Source: Georgenia soli | Lineage (GTDB): Bacteria; Actinomycetota; Actinomycetes; Actinomycetales; Actinomycetaceae | Assembly (NCBI RefSeq): GCF_002563695.1 | Contig: NZ_PDJI01000004.1 | Location: 868,001-932,000, forward strand | Direction of reading: 5' to 3' | DNA: 64,000 bases | Shown: in pieces, positions 8,683 through 17,015 of the stretch | How the letters are laid out: every line of letters starts with the position of its first letter | Numbering within the stretch: the first letter of the stretch is position 1 | Notes under the pieces: model-generated | Database searches by the model: none | Seen by the model: only the letters and a program-made list of their open reading frames with translations | What the model was told of the DNA's origin: nothing | Program-made: the position numbers and the translations under genes

Positions 8683-10062
8683 ATGCGGAGGACCACCACC
8701 AGCACGGCGCTGCTCACCGACATGTACGAGCTCACGATGATCGAGGGCGCGATGCGCTCGGGCACCGCCCAGCGGCGCAGCGTCTTCGAGGTCTTCACCA
8801 GACGCCTGCCCGAGCGCCGCCGGTACGGCGTCGTCGCCGGCACCGCGCGGGTGCTGGACGCGATCGAGGCCTTCCGTTTCGGCCCCGAGGAGATCGACTA
8901 CCTCTCCCGCGCGGGGATCGTGGGCGACGAGACGCTCGACTTCCTCCGGGACTACCGCTTCCGCGGCTCCGTCTGGGGCTACGGCGAGGGCGAGTGCTTC
9001 TTCCCCGGCTCGCCGGTCATGACGGTCGAGGGCACGTTCGCCGACGCCGTCGTGCTGGAGACGGTGATCCTGTCGATCCTCAACCACGACTGTGCCGTCG
9101 CCGCGGCGGCCTCCCGGATGACGACGGCGGCCCACGGCCGTCCGTGCCTGGAGATGGGCGCGCGGCGCACCCACGAGGAGGCGGCCGTCGCGGCGGCCCG
9201 CGCCGCCGTCGTCGGCGGGTTCGCGGGCACCTCGGTCCTCGAGGCGGGCCGGTCGTTCGGCATCCGCGCGATCGGGACGGCCGCGCACTCCTTCACCCTC
9301 GTCCACGACGACGAGGAGGCCGCCTTCGCCGCCCAGGTGGCCACGATGGGGCCGGGCACCACCCTGCTGGTGGACACCTACGACGTCACCCGCGGCGTCG
9401 AGCGCGCCGTGGCGGCGGCGCGCGCCGCCGGCGGCGAGCTGGGGGCGGTGCGCCTGGACTCCGGCGACCTGGTCGCGCAGGCCTTCACGGTGCGCAAGCA
9501 GCTGGACGACCTCGGGGCGACGACGACGCGGATCACGGTCACCTCCGACCTCGACGAGTACGCGATCGCCGCCCTCAACGCCGCCCCGGTGGACTCCTAC
9601 GGCGTGGGCACCAAGCTGGTGACCGGCTCCGGGCACCCCACGGCCGAGCTCGTCTACAAGCTGGTCGCCCGGGAGGGCACCGACGGCCGCATGCACGAGG
9701 TGGCGAAGGCCTCCACCTCCAAGGTGTCCGTGGGCGGGCTGAAGGTGGCCGGCCGGGTGCCCGACGAGGACGGTCGCGCGGCCGAGGAGCTGGTGGTCTC
9801 GTGCGAACGGTTCGCCGACGGCCTCGCGGAGCTGGGCAGGGCCGGCGCCCGGCCGCTGCAGGTGGAGCTCGTGCGGGACGGCGAGATCGTCGAGGAGCAC
9901 CGGGGCGAGGGGGCGCTCGCGGCGGCGGCGCAGCGGCACCTGCAGTCCCGGGCCGAGCTGCCCTACGCCGGCTGGCGGCTGAGCGAGGGCGAGCCGGCGA
10001 TCCCCACCCGGCACCTGGACATCTACCCCGCCGACGACGCCGACCCGGCGGCCGTCATCTGA
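8683..10062 (+). CDS. pncB: Nicotinate phosphoribosyltransferase
   Basis: A 459-residue cytosolic enzyme converting nicotinate and PRPP to nicotinate mononucleotide in NAD salvage. Family motifs include an N-terminal LLTDMYELTM, the histidine autophosphorylation region GTAAHSFTLVHDD, GAVRLDSGDL and VTSDLDEYAI (phosphoribosyl binding). Length is normal. It is monocistronic, with a strong hairpin about 120 nt downstream. The pncB-clpS divergent arrangement is common in Actinobacteria. Confidence 0.95.
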   Translation: MRRTTTSTALLTDMYELTMIEGAMRSGTAQRRSVFEVFTRRLPERRRYGVVAGTARVLDAIEAFRFGPEEIDYLSRAGIVGDETLDFLRDYRFRGSVWGYGEGECFFPGSPVMTVEGTFADAVVLETVILSILNHDCAVAAAASRMTTAAHGRPCLEMGARRTHEEAAVAAARAAVVGGFAGTSVLEAGRSFGIRAIGTAAHSFTLVHDDEEAAFAAQVATMGPGTTLLVDTYDVTRGVERAVAAARAAGGELGAVRLDSGDLVAQAFTVRKQLDDLGATTTRITVTSDLDEYAIAALNAAPVDSYGVGTKLVTGSGHPTAELVYKLVAREGTDGRMHEVAKASTSKVSVGGLKVAGRVPDEDGRAAEELVVSCERFADGLAELGRAGARPLQVELVRDGEIVEEHRGEGALAAAAQRHLQSRAELPYAGWRLSEGEPAIPTRHLDIYPADDADPAAVI

Positions 10063-10180
10063 GCCAGGTGCGCCCTGGCCGGCGGTCCTCGCGGACGGTC
10101 CTCGTCAGGGCGGCCCTCGTCAGGGTCGCCCTCGGCCAGGACCTGGGCGACGCCCCCGCAGGGGCCGTCCGCCCACAGAC

Positions 10181-10221
10181 ACGCAGGAGGCCGTCCCCCT
10201 CGCGGGGACGGCCTCCTGCGT
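10181..10221. terminator. Bidirectional hairpin terminator between pncB and a small membrane gene
   Basis: An 18-bp perfect stem (10181-10198 with 10204-10221) closes a 5-nt loop and is followed by TTGT on the plus strand. It lies between converging genes. Upstream, 10080-10140 carries imperfect repeats of a CCTCGTCAGGG-like unit with no obvious role. Confidence 0.8.
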
Positions 10222-10278
10222 TGTGCGGGCGGTGGGGCTGCGCGGTCTGGACCGCTGGCGGGACCGCTCGCGGGTCGG

Positions 10279-10434
10279 TCAGACCCTGGTCCTGCCCCGG
10301 GAGACGAAGGACATGATCAGCGAGATCACCAGCACGGCGATACCGATCCAGAGGAGCACCTTCGCTGCCTCGACGGCGACCCCCAGGATGAGCATGACGA
10401 CGCCGACGATGATGAGGATGAGCCAGATGTTCAC
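10279..10434 (-). CDS. Small two-helix membrane protein
   Basis: A 51-residue hydrophobic protein with two predicted transmembrane helices (NIWLILIIVGVVMLILG and VLLWIGIAVLVISLIMSFV) and a basic tail RGRTRV. The GTG at 10434 was preferred over an upstream start at 10482 because AAAGGGACG lies at good spacing before it and the upstream residues look non-coding. Similar tiny hydrophobic proteins are widespread in Actinobacteria with no known function. The strong hairpin at 10181-10221 lies just downstream. Confidence 0.7.
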   Translation of the reverse strand: MNIWLILIIVGVVMLILGVAVEAAKVLLWIGIAVLVISLIMSFVSRGRTRV

Positions 10435-10561
10435 GGCACGTCCCTTTCTGTTGAGGGGCAGGACCGGCAGTCCCGCCTGCACGATGCGTCAAGAGTTCCA
10501 GCACCCGACCCTGAACGCATCTTGAAACGGTTGTGACGCGATCCGATTTGTGGACGCGGCC

Positions 10562-12394
10562 TCAGCCGCGTCCGACGAACCACTTCCTCAGCAGCGCGAT
10601 CCGCTCCTCGATCTCCTCCGTGCGGGCGAGCGCCACCTCCGGGCCGCCGCAGCGGCTCCGCAGCTCGGTGTGCACGACACCGTGGGGCTTGCCGGAGCGC
10701 CGGGACCACGCGGAGACGAGACTGGAGAGCTCCTTGCGGGCGGCCTGGCGACGCCGGTGGTCGTCCACGCCCGCGTTGGTCCGGCGCGCGGCGTCGGCCT
10801 TGGCGTTGCGCTTCTGCGTCCTGATCTGCTCCGCCTGGCGGGCCCGCAGCAGGGCCGACACCTGTTCCGGCTCGAGCAGACCGGGCAGGCCGAGGTACTC
10901 CTGCTCCTCCACGGAGCCCACCTCCGCGCCCGTGCCGAACTCGCCGCCGTCGAAGAGCACCTTGTCGAACGACGCCTGCGCCTCCAGCGCCTCGAAGCCG
11001 GGGAGCAGGCCGTCGCTCGCCTTCTCCTCGCGGTTCGCCGCGGCGACCAGGGCGTCCTCCGGGTTGTAGAACGTGCCCTTCTCCTCGGCGGTCAGCACGC
11101 GGTCGAGGGCGTGGTCGCGCTCGATCTCGAGCTCGTTCGCGAGGCCGAGCAGGTGCTGGACGGACGGGAGGAACACCGACGCGGTCTCGCCGCGGCGCCG
11201 CGCGCGCACGAAGCGCCCCACGGCCTGGGCGAAGAACAGCGGGGTGGAGGTGGCGGTGGCGTAGACGCCGACCGCCAGCCGGGGCACGTCGACGCCCTCG
11301 GACACCATGCGCACCGCGACCATCCAGCGCTGGTCGCCGGCGGCGAAGTCCTCGATGCGCTGGTTGGCGCCGTCGTCGTCGGAGAGCACCGTGACGGCCG
11401 GCTCGCCGGTGATGCTGTGGATGATCCTGGCGTAGGCCCGGGCCGCCGTCTGGTCGGTCGCGATAACCAGGCCGCCGGCGTCCGGGACGCTGCGGCGGAC
11501 CTCCGTCAGCCGTTGGTCGGCCGCCTGCAGCACGGCGGGGATCCATTCGCCCTTGGGGTCGAGCGCAGTGCGCCAGGCCTGGGCGGTCATGTCCTTCGTG
11601 AGCGGCTCGCCGAGCGTGGCGGAGACCTCGTCACCGGCCTTGGTCCGCCAGCGCATCTGCCCGGAGTAGCTCAGGAAGATGACCGGGCGGACCACGCCGT
11701 CGCGAAGGGCGTCGCCGTAGTTGTAGGAGTAGTCCGCCTTCGAGCGGCGGATCCCGTCCCGGTCGGGTGCGTACTCGACGAACGGGATCGCGGCGGTGTC
11801 GGAGCGGAACGGCGTCCCGGTCAGCGCCAGGCGCCGGCGGGCCGGCTCGAACGCCTCCCGCACCGCGTCGCCCCAGCTCAGCGCGTCACCGCCGTGGTGG
11901 ATCTCGTCGAGGATGACGAGCGTGGGCTCGGCGCTGGTGCGGGCCCGGTGCAGCGCGGCGTTGGCCGCGACCTGGGCGTAGGTCAGGGCCACGCCGTCGA
12001 AGCTGGCACCGTGCCGGCCCTGGGCGTTCTTGAAGTTCGGGTCGAGCTGCACGCCCACCCGGGCGGCGGCGTCGGCCCACTGGGTCTTGAGGTGCTCCGT
12101 GGGGCAAACCACGGTGATCCGGCGCACGACGCCGCCGGCGAGCAGCTCGGTGGCGATCCGCAGCGCGAACGTGGTCTTGCCGGCGCCGGGGGTGGCGACG
12201 GCGAGGAAGTCCTGCGGCTGCTTCTCGAGGTAGAGCTGGAGCGCCTCGGCCTGCCACGCGCGCAGGCGTGACGCCGTCCCCCACGCCGCGCGCGCCGGGT
12301 AGGCGGGCGGCAGATGCTCGGCCGCTGCCGTGGAGACGGCAGCGGGTCCGGCTGGGGGGATCGGCGTCGACCTGCGCTGGTGCGGGGCGGTCAC
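10562..12394 (-). CDS. DEAD/DEAH-box superfamily II helicase
   Basis: A 610-residue ATP-dependent nucleic acid helicase. Visible motifs: Q-like LRAWQAEAL, Walker A ATPGAGKTTF, Walker B LDEIHHGG (DEIH), motif III LTGTPFRSD, and motif VI QAVGRFVRARRRG. The C-terminal 200 residues are charged and helical, with no recognised domain. Its GTG start overlaps the DUF3039 stop as GTGA, so the two proteins are made together. Such DUF3039-helicase pairs are conserved in Actinobacteria. Substrate (DNA repair or RNA) is not evident. Confidence 0.88.
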   Translation of the reverse strand: MTAPHQRRSTPIPPAGPAAVSTAAAEHLPPAYPARAAWGTASRLRAWQAEALQLYLEKQPQDFLAVATPGAGKTTFALRIATELLAGGVVRRITVVCPTEHLKTQWADAAARVGVQLDPNFKNAQGRHGASFDGVALTYAQVAANAALHRARTSAEPTLVILDEIHHGGDALSWGDAVREAFEPARRRLALTGTPFRSDTAAIPFVEYAPDRDGIRRSKADYSYNYGDALRDGVVRPVIFLSYSGQMRWRTKAGDEVSATLGEPLTKDMTAQAWRTALDPKGEWIPAVLQAADQRLTEVRRSVPDAGGLVIATDQTAARAYARIIHSITGEPAVTVLSDDDGANQRIEDFAAGDQRWMVAVRMVSEGVDVPRLAVGVYATATSTPLFFAQAVGRFVRARRRGETASVFLPSVQHLLGLANELEIERDHALDRVLTAEEKGTFYNPEDALVAAANREEKASDGLLPGFEALEAQASFDKVLFDGGEFGTGAEVGSVEEQEYLGLPGLLEPEQVSALLRARQAEQIRTQKRNAKADAARRTNAGVDDHRRRQAARKELSSLVSAWSRRSGKPHGVVHTELRSRCGGPEVALARTEEIEERIALLRKWFVGRG

Positions 12395-12750
12395 TCCCCG
12401 CTTCCCGAGGAGCCGCCCTTGCGGCCGAACGGCCAGCCGCGGCCCTTGCCGGAGCCGGCGCCGTCGTTCATGCCCTCGTAGATGGCCTTGCAGGTGGGGC
12501 ACACGGGGTACTTGCGGGGGTCACGGCCAGGGGTCCAGACCTTTCCGCACAGCGCGATCACGGGCTGGCCGGAGACCGCCGAGGCGGTGATCTTGTCCTT
12601 GCGCACGTAGTGCGCGTAGCGCTCGTCGTCGCCCGGCGAGACCTGCTCGCGGAGCTCCTCCCGCTCGAGCACCCCCGTGCCGCCGGCCGGGGCGGACGGC
12701 GCTGCGGGTTGCTGCGGACCGGACGGGGAGGAGGGGGTCGTCGAGCTCAT
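12391..12750 (-). CDS. DUF3039-family protein with CxxC
   Basis: A 119-residue protein with a Pro/Ser-rich N-terminus, then RYAHYVRKDKI and the conserved core PVIALCGKVWTPGRDP followed by KYPVCPTCKAIY. The cysteines (one in ALCGK, two in CPTC) suggest a small metal-binding site. DUF3039 is actinobacterial and of unknown function. It precedes and overlaps the helicase gene by 4 nt. No Shine-Dalgarno is present, and TAGACT ends 6 nt before the ATG. Confidence 0.85.
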   Translation of the reverse strand: MSSTTPSSPSGPQQPAAPSAPAGGTGVLEREELREQVSPGDDERYAHYVRKDKITASAVSGQPVIALCGKVWTPGRDPRKYPVCPTCKAIYEGMNDGAGSGKGRGWPFGRKGGSSGSGE

Positions 12751-12756
12751 GCGGAC

Positions 12757-12762
12757 AGTCTA
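12757..12762 (-). promoter_or_regulatory. -10 element of a leaderless DUF3039-helicase promoter
   Basis: TAGACT on the minus strand ends 6 nt before the DUF3039 ATG, with no ribosome binding site in between. Confidence 0.5.
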
Positions 12763-12799
12763 AGCACGCCCCGGCGGCGGGCACCGGGTGCCCGGGCCG

Positions 12800-13585
12800 T
12801 CACAGCTTCTGCCACGCGGGCCGGTGCTCGAACACCTCGCGGTAGTAGTCGCCCAGCTGCAGGCGGGACGCCGCGGCGGGGTCGACGAGCACGGTGGCGC
12901 GCGGGTGGTGCTGCATGACCGTGGCGGGCCACATGGCGCTGACGGCCCCCTCGACGAGGTGGTGGACCGCCTCCGCCTTCCCCGGGCCGGTGGCCACGAG
13001 CACGAGGTGGTGGGCCGACATGATCGTGGCGAGCCCCTGGGTGACGCAGTGCCGCGGGACGGCCTCGACGTCGCCGCCGAAGAAGCGGGCGTTGTCCCGG
13101 CGCGTCTGCGAGGTGAGCGTCTTGATGCGCGTGCGGGACGCCAGCGACGAGCCCGGCTCGTTGAAGGCGATGTGGCCGTCGGTGCCGATCCCGAGGATCT
13201 GCAGGTCGACGCCCCCGGCGTCGGCGATGGCCGCCTCGTAGGCCGCGCAGGCGGCCGGGATGTCCTCGGCGTTGCCGTCCGGCCCCTGCACCGCACCGGG
13301 GGCGAAGTCCACGCGGCCGGCGATCTCGCGCTCGATGACGTTGCGGTAGCGCTCGGGGTGGTCCTCGGGCAGGCCGACGTACTCGTCGAGCATGAACGCC
13401 CGGGCGCCGGCGAAGGAGACGCGCCCGGCCTCGTGGCGGCGGACGAGCTCGTCGTAGATCGCGAGCGGGCTGGACCCGGTGGCCAGGCCGAGCACGGCGT
13501 CGGGCTTGCGGCTCAGCAACCGCTCGATCTCGTCGGCGACGAGCGAGGCGATGGCCTCGGCGTCCGGCTGGATGACCACCTGCAC
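12800..13585 (-). CDS. nagB: Glucosamine-6-phosphate deaminase
   Basis: A 261-residue cytosolic enzyme converting glucosamine 6-phosphate to fructose 6-phosphate and ammonia, the last step of amino-sugar and sialic acid catabolism. Motifs: GLATGSSP (phosphate binding), FMLDEYVGL (catalytic Asp), GIGTDGHIAFNEPGSS and LVATGPGKA. The GTG start follows AAGGGG at good spacing. It stands alone, without nagA. About 70 bp upstream lies a copy of the 13-bp operator also found at the sialic acid locus, so it is predicted to answer to that regulator although it is about 10 kb away. Confidence 0.95.
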   Translation of the reverse strand: MQVVIQPDAEAIASLVADEIERLLSRKPDAVLGLATGSSPLAIYDELVRRHEAGRVSFAGARAFMLDEYVGLPEDHPERYRNVIEREIAGRVDFAPGAVQGPDGNAEDIPAACAAYEAAIADAGGVDLQILGIGTDGHIAFNEPGSSLASRTRIKTLTSQTRRDNARFFGGDVEAVPRHCVTQGLATIMSAHHLVLVATGPGKAEAVHHLVEGAVSAMWPATVMQHHPRATVLVDPAAASRLQLGDYYREVFEHRPAWQKL

Positions 13586-13655
13586 GGGTTACCCCTTTTT
13601 TCTCGAGCGGTACCGGACGATCACCGGCACGACCACCCTACCGGCCCCGGCCAGA

Positions 13656-13668
13656 GACATCTGATGTC
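13656..13668. promoter_or_regulatory. Predicted GntR-type operator upstream of nagB
   Basis: GACATCTGATGTC is a perfect palindrome (GACAT-CTG-ATGTC), extended here by GA and TC flanks. It fits the consensus GACRTCTGAYGTC shared with sites at 23577-23589 and 26604-26616. On the minus strand it lies about 15 nt upstream of a TAGGGT hexamer, so a bound repressor would cover the -35 region of nagB. Confidence 0.7.
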
Positions 13669-13698
13669 TCCCCGCGCGGTCGTGCCGGGGCGTGCAGA

Positions 13699-13730
13699 AG
13701 CGGGCAGGACCAGCCTCGGTCCTGCCCGCT
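13699..13730 (-). terminator. Hairpin terminator after hup
   Basis: A 13-bp perfect stem (13699-13711 with 13718-13730) and 6-nt loop lie about 25 nt beyond the HU stop codon. There is no U-tract. It separates hup from the nagB promoter and operator. Confidence 0.7.
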
Positions 13731-13753
13731 CCGGGTGCGCTGTCAGCGCGAGG

Positions 13754-14038
13754 TCACTTGGCGGCGACGGCCTTCTTCAGGGCCGAACCGGCGGAGATCT
13801 TGACGCCGTAGCCGGCGGGGATCTGGATCTCCTCGCCCGTGCGGGGGTTGCGGCCCGTGCGAGCGGCGCGCTCGACGCGCTCCACGCTCAGCAGACCGGT
13901 GACCTTGACGGCCTCGCCCTTGCCGAGGGAGTCCACGAGGACCTCCTGCAGCGCGGAGAGCGCGGCGTCGGCCTGGGTCTTGGTCAGCGAGGAACGCTCG
14001 GCGACAGCGGCGACGAGTTCGGTGCGGTTGACGGACAT
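13754..14038 (-). CDS. hup: HU-family DNA-binding protein
   Basis: A 94-residue histone-like nucleoid protein that bends DNA as a dimer. It starts MSVNRTELVAAVAERSSLTK, contains the signature RTGRNPRTGEEIQIPAG on the DNA-embracing arm, and ends in ALKKAVAAK. It is the short form, without the long Lys/Ala-rich C-terminal tail of mycobacterial HupB. Shine-Dalgarno GAGAGG lies 6 nt before the ATG. It is monocistronic. Confidence 0.95.
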   Translation of the reverse strand: MSVNRTELVAAVAERSSLTKTQADAALSALQEVLVDSLGKGEAVKVTGLLSVERVERAARTGRNPRTGEEIQIPAGYGVKISAGSALKKAVAAK

Positions 14039-14195
14039 GAAATCCCTCTCATCGTTCGGCTCTTGGGCACCCGTTGCTGGTGCCGCTGCGCCGACACTAC
14101 GCACACGTCGGCGCCGTTGTCGCTTCTAACGCGCCGATTTTTCGCGTGTCCGTGCGGATCTGCCGCGATCTGGACGCCGACCGTCGTCCTCAGTT

Positions 14196-14219
14196 GTCAC
14201 ATCCGTCACATCCGTCACC
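14196..14219. repeat. Short tandem direct repeat upstream of the aldo/keto reductase
   Basis: GTCACATCC occurs twice in tandem, followed by a partial third copy (GTCACC), about 65-90 nt before the start codon. It could be a regulator site or chance. Nothing else is recognisable in the 245-nt gap between hup and this gene. Confidence 0.35.
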
Positions 14220-14283
14220 GGCGGCGGTGGCGTGACCGGGTTCACGGCAGGATGGGCAGGACGCTACGAGAAGGAGACAAGGC

Positions 14284-15279
14284 ATGGAGCAGCGCACTCT
14301 GGGCGGATCGGGCCGCGAGGTCTCGGTGGTCGGCCTGGGCACCTGGCAGCTGGGCACGGAATGGGGGGCCGTCGACGAGCAGCAGGCCCGCGGGGTCCTC
14401 GAGGCCGCCGTCGACGCGGGCGTGACGTTCCTCGACACCGCCGACGTCTACGGGGACGGGCGCAGCGAGCGCCTCATCGGCGCGTTCCTTCGCGAGAACC
14501 CGGGGGTGGACCTCACGGTCGCCACCAAGATGGGCCGGCGCGTCGCGCAGGTCCCGGAGGCGTACCACCTGGACGCGTTCCGGGAGTGGACCGACCGCTC
14601 ACGCACCAACCTCGGCGTGGAGCGGCTGGACCTCGTGCAGCTGCACTGCCCGCCCTCGGAGGTGCTGACCTCGGGCGCCGTGCTCGAGGCGCTGGAGACG
14701 CTCGTCGCCGAGGAGCGCATCGCCGCGTACGGCGTGAGCGTGGAGACGTGCGACGAGGCGCTGGCGGCCATCGAGACGCTGCACCCGGTGAGCGTGCAGA
14801 TCATCCTCAACGCCTTCCGCCGCAAGCCGCTGGAGCAGGTGCTCCCCCGCGCCGTCGAGGAGGGTGTGGGGATCATCGCGCGCGTGCCGCTCGCCTCCGG
14901 CCTGCTCTCGGGCCGCTACACGGCGGACACCACGTTCGCCCCCACGGACCACCGCACCTACAACCGCCACGGGGAGGAGTTCGACGTCGGCGAGACGTTC
15001 TCGGGCGTCGACTTCGCCACGGGCGTCGACGCGGCGCAGGAGTTCACCCGGCTGGTGGCCGAGCTCGGACCCGACGGCGCCACGCCCGCCCAGGTGGCCC
15101 TGCGGTGGGTGGTCCAGCAGGAGGGCGTCACCACGGTGATCCCGGGCGCGCGCAACGCCGAGCAGGCCCGGGCGAACGCGGCGGCCGCGGAGCTCGAGCC
15201 GCTGTCCGAGGAGCTGCTCGCCGCCGTCGCGGCGCTGTACGACGAGCGGGTCCGGGCCCAGGTCCACCACCGCTGGTAG
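14284..15279 (+). CDS. Aldo/keto reductase
   Basis: A 331-residue NADPH-dependent oxidoreductase with a TIM-barrel fold. The catalytic tetrad is visible: Asp and Tyr in FLDTADVYGDGRSE, Lys in VATKMG and His in LVQLHCPP. The C-terminal cofactor motif TTVIPGARNAEQARAN is present. It resembles the YajO/Gcy-type aldo/keto reductases acting on sugars or aldehydes, but the substrate is unknown. GAGAAGGAG precedes the ATG. It converges on nanE with only 33 nt between the stops. Confidence 0.88.
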   Translation: MEQRTLGGSGREVSVVGLGTWQLGTEWGAVDEQQARGVLEAAVDAGVTFLDTADVYGDGRSERLIGAFLRENPGVDLTVATKMGRRVAQVPEAYHLDAFREWTDRSRTNLGVERLDLVQLHCPPSEVLTSGAVLEALETLVAEERIAAYGVSVETCDEALAAIETLHPVSVQIILNAFRRKPLEQVLPRAVEEGVGIIARVPLASGLLSGRYTADTTFAPTDHRTYNRHGEEFDVGETFSGVDFATGVDAAQEFTRLVAELGPDGATPAQVALRWVVQQEGVTTVIPGARNAEQARANAAAAELEPLSEELLAAVAALYDERVRAQVHHRW

Positions 15280-15312
15280 CCCCGGGCGGTCGGCGGGCGT
15301 CTGCGGCCCAGC

Positions 15313-15993
15313 TCAGCGGGCGCCCGCCACCGCCTCGGCGAACCACCCCGTGATCGTGGTCGGGTGGGTGATCGCGGTGCCGACGCACACGGCGAAGGCC
15401 CCGCGGGCGAGCGCCTCGGCCGCCTGCGCGGGGCTGTGGACGCGGCCCTCGACCATGACCGGCAGCCGGCAGGCCCCGACCATCTCGTCGACGAGCTCGT
15501 AGTCCGGGCCGGGGGTGCGGGGACGCTCGCCGCTGTACCCGGCGAGCGTGGTGCCGAGGATGTCGACGCCCGCCCGCTCCGCCTCGAGAGCGTCCTCGAG
15601 CGACCCGCAGTCCGCCATGACCAGGACGTCGGTCCGCTCGCGCAGCTCGGCCACGGTCGCGGCGAGGGTGCGCCCGTCCGGGCGCGGGCGCCGGGTGCCG
15701 TCGAGCGCGACGATCTGCGCGCCGGCGTCGGCCACGGCCAGCGCGTGCTCGAGGGTCGGGGTGATGTAGACGCCGTCGTCCCCGTCCTTCCACAGCCCGA
15801 TGACGGGCACGTCGACGGCGGCGACGACCTCGCGCACGTCCTGCAGGCCCTGGGCGCGCACGGCGGCGGCCCCGCCCTCCACGACGGCGGCCGCCACCTG
15901 CGCCATGGTGCGCGGGTCGCGCATCGGCTCGCCCGGGTAGGCCTGGCACGAGACGACCAGCCCGCCTCGCATGCTCTCGATCAGGGGGTCCAC
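15313..15993 (-). CDS. nanE: N-acetylmannosamine-6-phosphate 2-epimerase
   Basis: A 226-residue cytosolic TIM-barrel enzyme converting ManNAc 6-phosphate to GlcNAc 6-phosphate. It is diagnostic for sialic acid catabolism. Signatures: RGGLVVSCQAYPGEPM, VIGLWKDG with the catalytic lysine, IVALDGTRRPRP, VMADCGSLEDA and LGTTLAGYSG. A GTG start matching the family N-terminus gives a 13-nt overlap with nanK. It is the last gene of the importer-nanA-nanK-nanE operon. An 8-bp inverted repeat (15292-15299 with 15321-15328) spans its stop and may help termination. Confidence 0.95.
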   Translation of the reverse strand: MDPLIESMRGGLVVSCQAYPGEPMRDPRTMAQVAAAVVEGGAAAVRAQGLQDVREVVAAVDVPVIGLWKDGDDGVYITPTLEHALAVADAGAQIVALDGTRRPRPDGRTLAATVAELRERTDVLVMADCGSLEDALEAERAGVDILGTTLAGYSGERPRTPGPDYELVDEMVGACRLPVMVEGRVHSPAQAAEALARGAFAVCVGTAITHPTTITGWFAEAVAGAR

Positions 15994-17015
15994 TCTCGTC
16001 CTTCCGCTCCCGGCACCGCGGCCGGGTCAGTTCGTGCCACCAGGTCCCACGCCCCGCGGGCCGCCCCGACCACGGCGGCCGAGGCGCCGAGGGCGGCCGG
16101 GATCACGGGCAGGCCGGCGAGCGGCTCGATGAGCTCGGAGCGCAGGGCGGACTCCATCGCCTCCCACCAGAGGGGTCCTGCCCCTGCCATGCCGCCGCCG
16201 ACGACGACGGCCGCCGGGTCGAGCACGGTCACCACGGCGGCGGTCGCCCGTCCGACGGCGGCGGCCGAGTCGCGCACGGCCCGGACCGCCGTCGTCTCGC
16301 CCGCCCCGGCGCGCGCGACGACGTCGCGGGTGTCCGGGCTGGCCGGGTCCCCGCCCAGGGCGAGGTAGCGACGGTGGAGGGCCGGGCCGGCGCCGAGCGC
16401 CTCGAGGTGCCCGGGCCGCCCGCAGGTGCACCGCATCCCCTCTGCCCCGGGCGTGGGCAGGTGCCCCATCTCCCCGGCGACGTGGTGGGCGCCGCGCAGG
16501 GGTCGCCCGTCGAGGACGACGGCGCCCCCGACGCCCGTCCCGACGGCGACCATGAACAGGCTCGCCAGGCCGGCCCCCGCGCCGCGCCAGGCCTCCCCGG
16601 CGGCGTGGGCGTCGACGTCGTTCTCGACGTGGACCTCCCCGACGGCCAGGTCGGCGAGCCGGGCGCGGAGTCCGCCCGCGACGTCGGTGCCGGTCCAGCC
16701 GGGGATCGCGTCGGTGGCGGAGACGATCGTGCCCGTCGTGACGTCGACGACGCCGGCCGTGCCGACGCCCACCCCGAGCACCGGCCCGGGCGCGTCCGCG
16801 GCGACGTCGCGGACGAGGTCCGCGACGGCGTCGAGGATGGCGGACGGGCCGTCCTGCGCGGGGGTCGGCACCGTCCGCAGCGGCCCGGGAAGGCCGTCGC
16901 GCGAGACGGTCGCCGCCGCCGTCTTGGTGCCACCGAGGTCGACGCCGACGACCAGGGCGGCCTGGTCCCCCGCGCCCGCCGGCGCCGGAGCTCCGCGGCC
17001 GGTCGTCCCGCTCAC
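15981..17015 (-). CDS. nanK: ROK-family N-acetylmannosamine kinase
   Basis: A 344-residue sugar kinase of the ROK family. It has the phosphate-binding VGVDLGGTKTAAA, the ENDVDAHAAGE region with the catalytic Asp, GTGVGGAVV, and a zinc motif CTCGRPGHLEALGAG in which the usual third cysteine position is histidine. It sits between nanA and nanE, so it is assigned as the ManNAc kinase yielding ManNAc 6-phosphate. By sequence alone a glucokinase or NagK role would be possible. The GTG start overlaps the nanA stop as GTGA. Confidence 0.9.
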   Translation of the reverse strand: MSGTTGRGAPAPAGAGDQAALVVGVDLGGTKTAAATVSRDGLPGPLRTVPTPAQDGPSAILDAVADLVRDVAADAPGPVLGVGVGTAGVVDVTTGTIVSATDAIPGWTGTDVAGGLRARLADLAVGEVHVENDVDAHAAGEAWRGAGAGLASLFMVAVGTGVGGAVVLDGRPLRGAHHVAGEMGHLPTPGAEGMRCTCGRPGHLEALGAGPALHRRYLALGGDPASPDTRDVVARAGAGETTAVRAVRDSAAAVGRATAAVVTVLDPAAVVVGGGMAGAGPLWWEAMESALRSELIEPLAGLPVIPAALGASAAVVGAARGAWDLVARTDPAAVPGAEGREWTP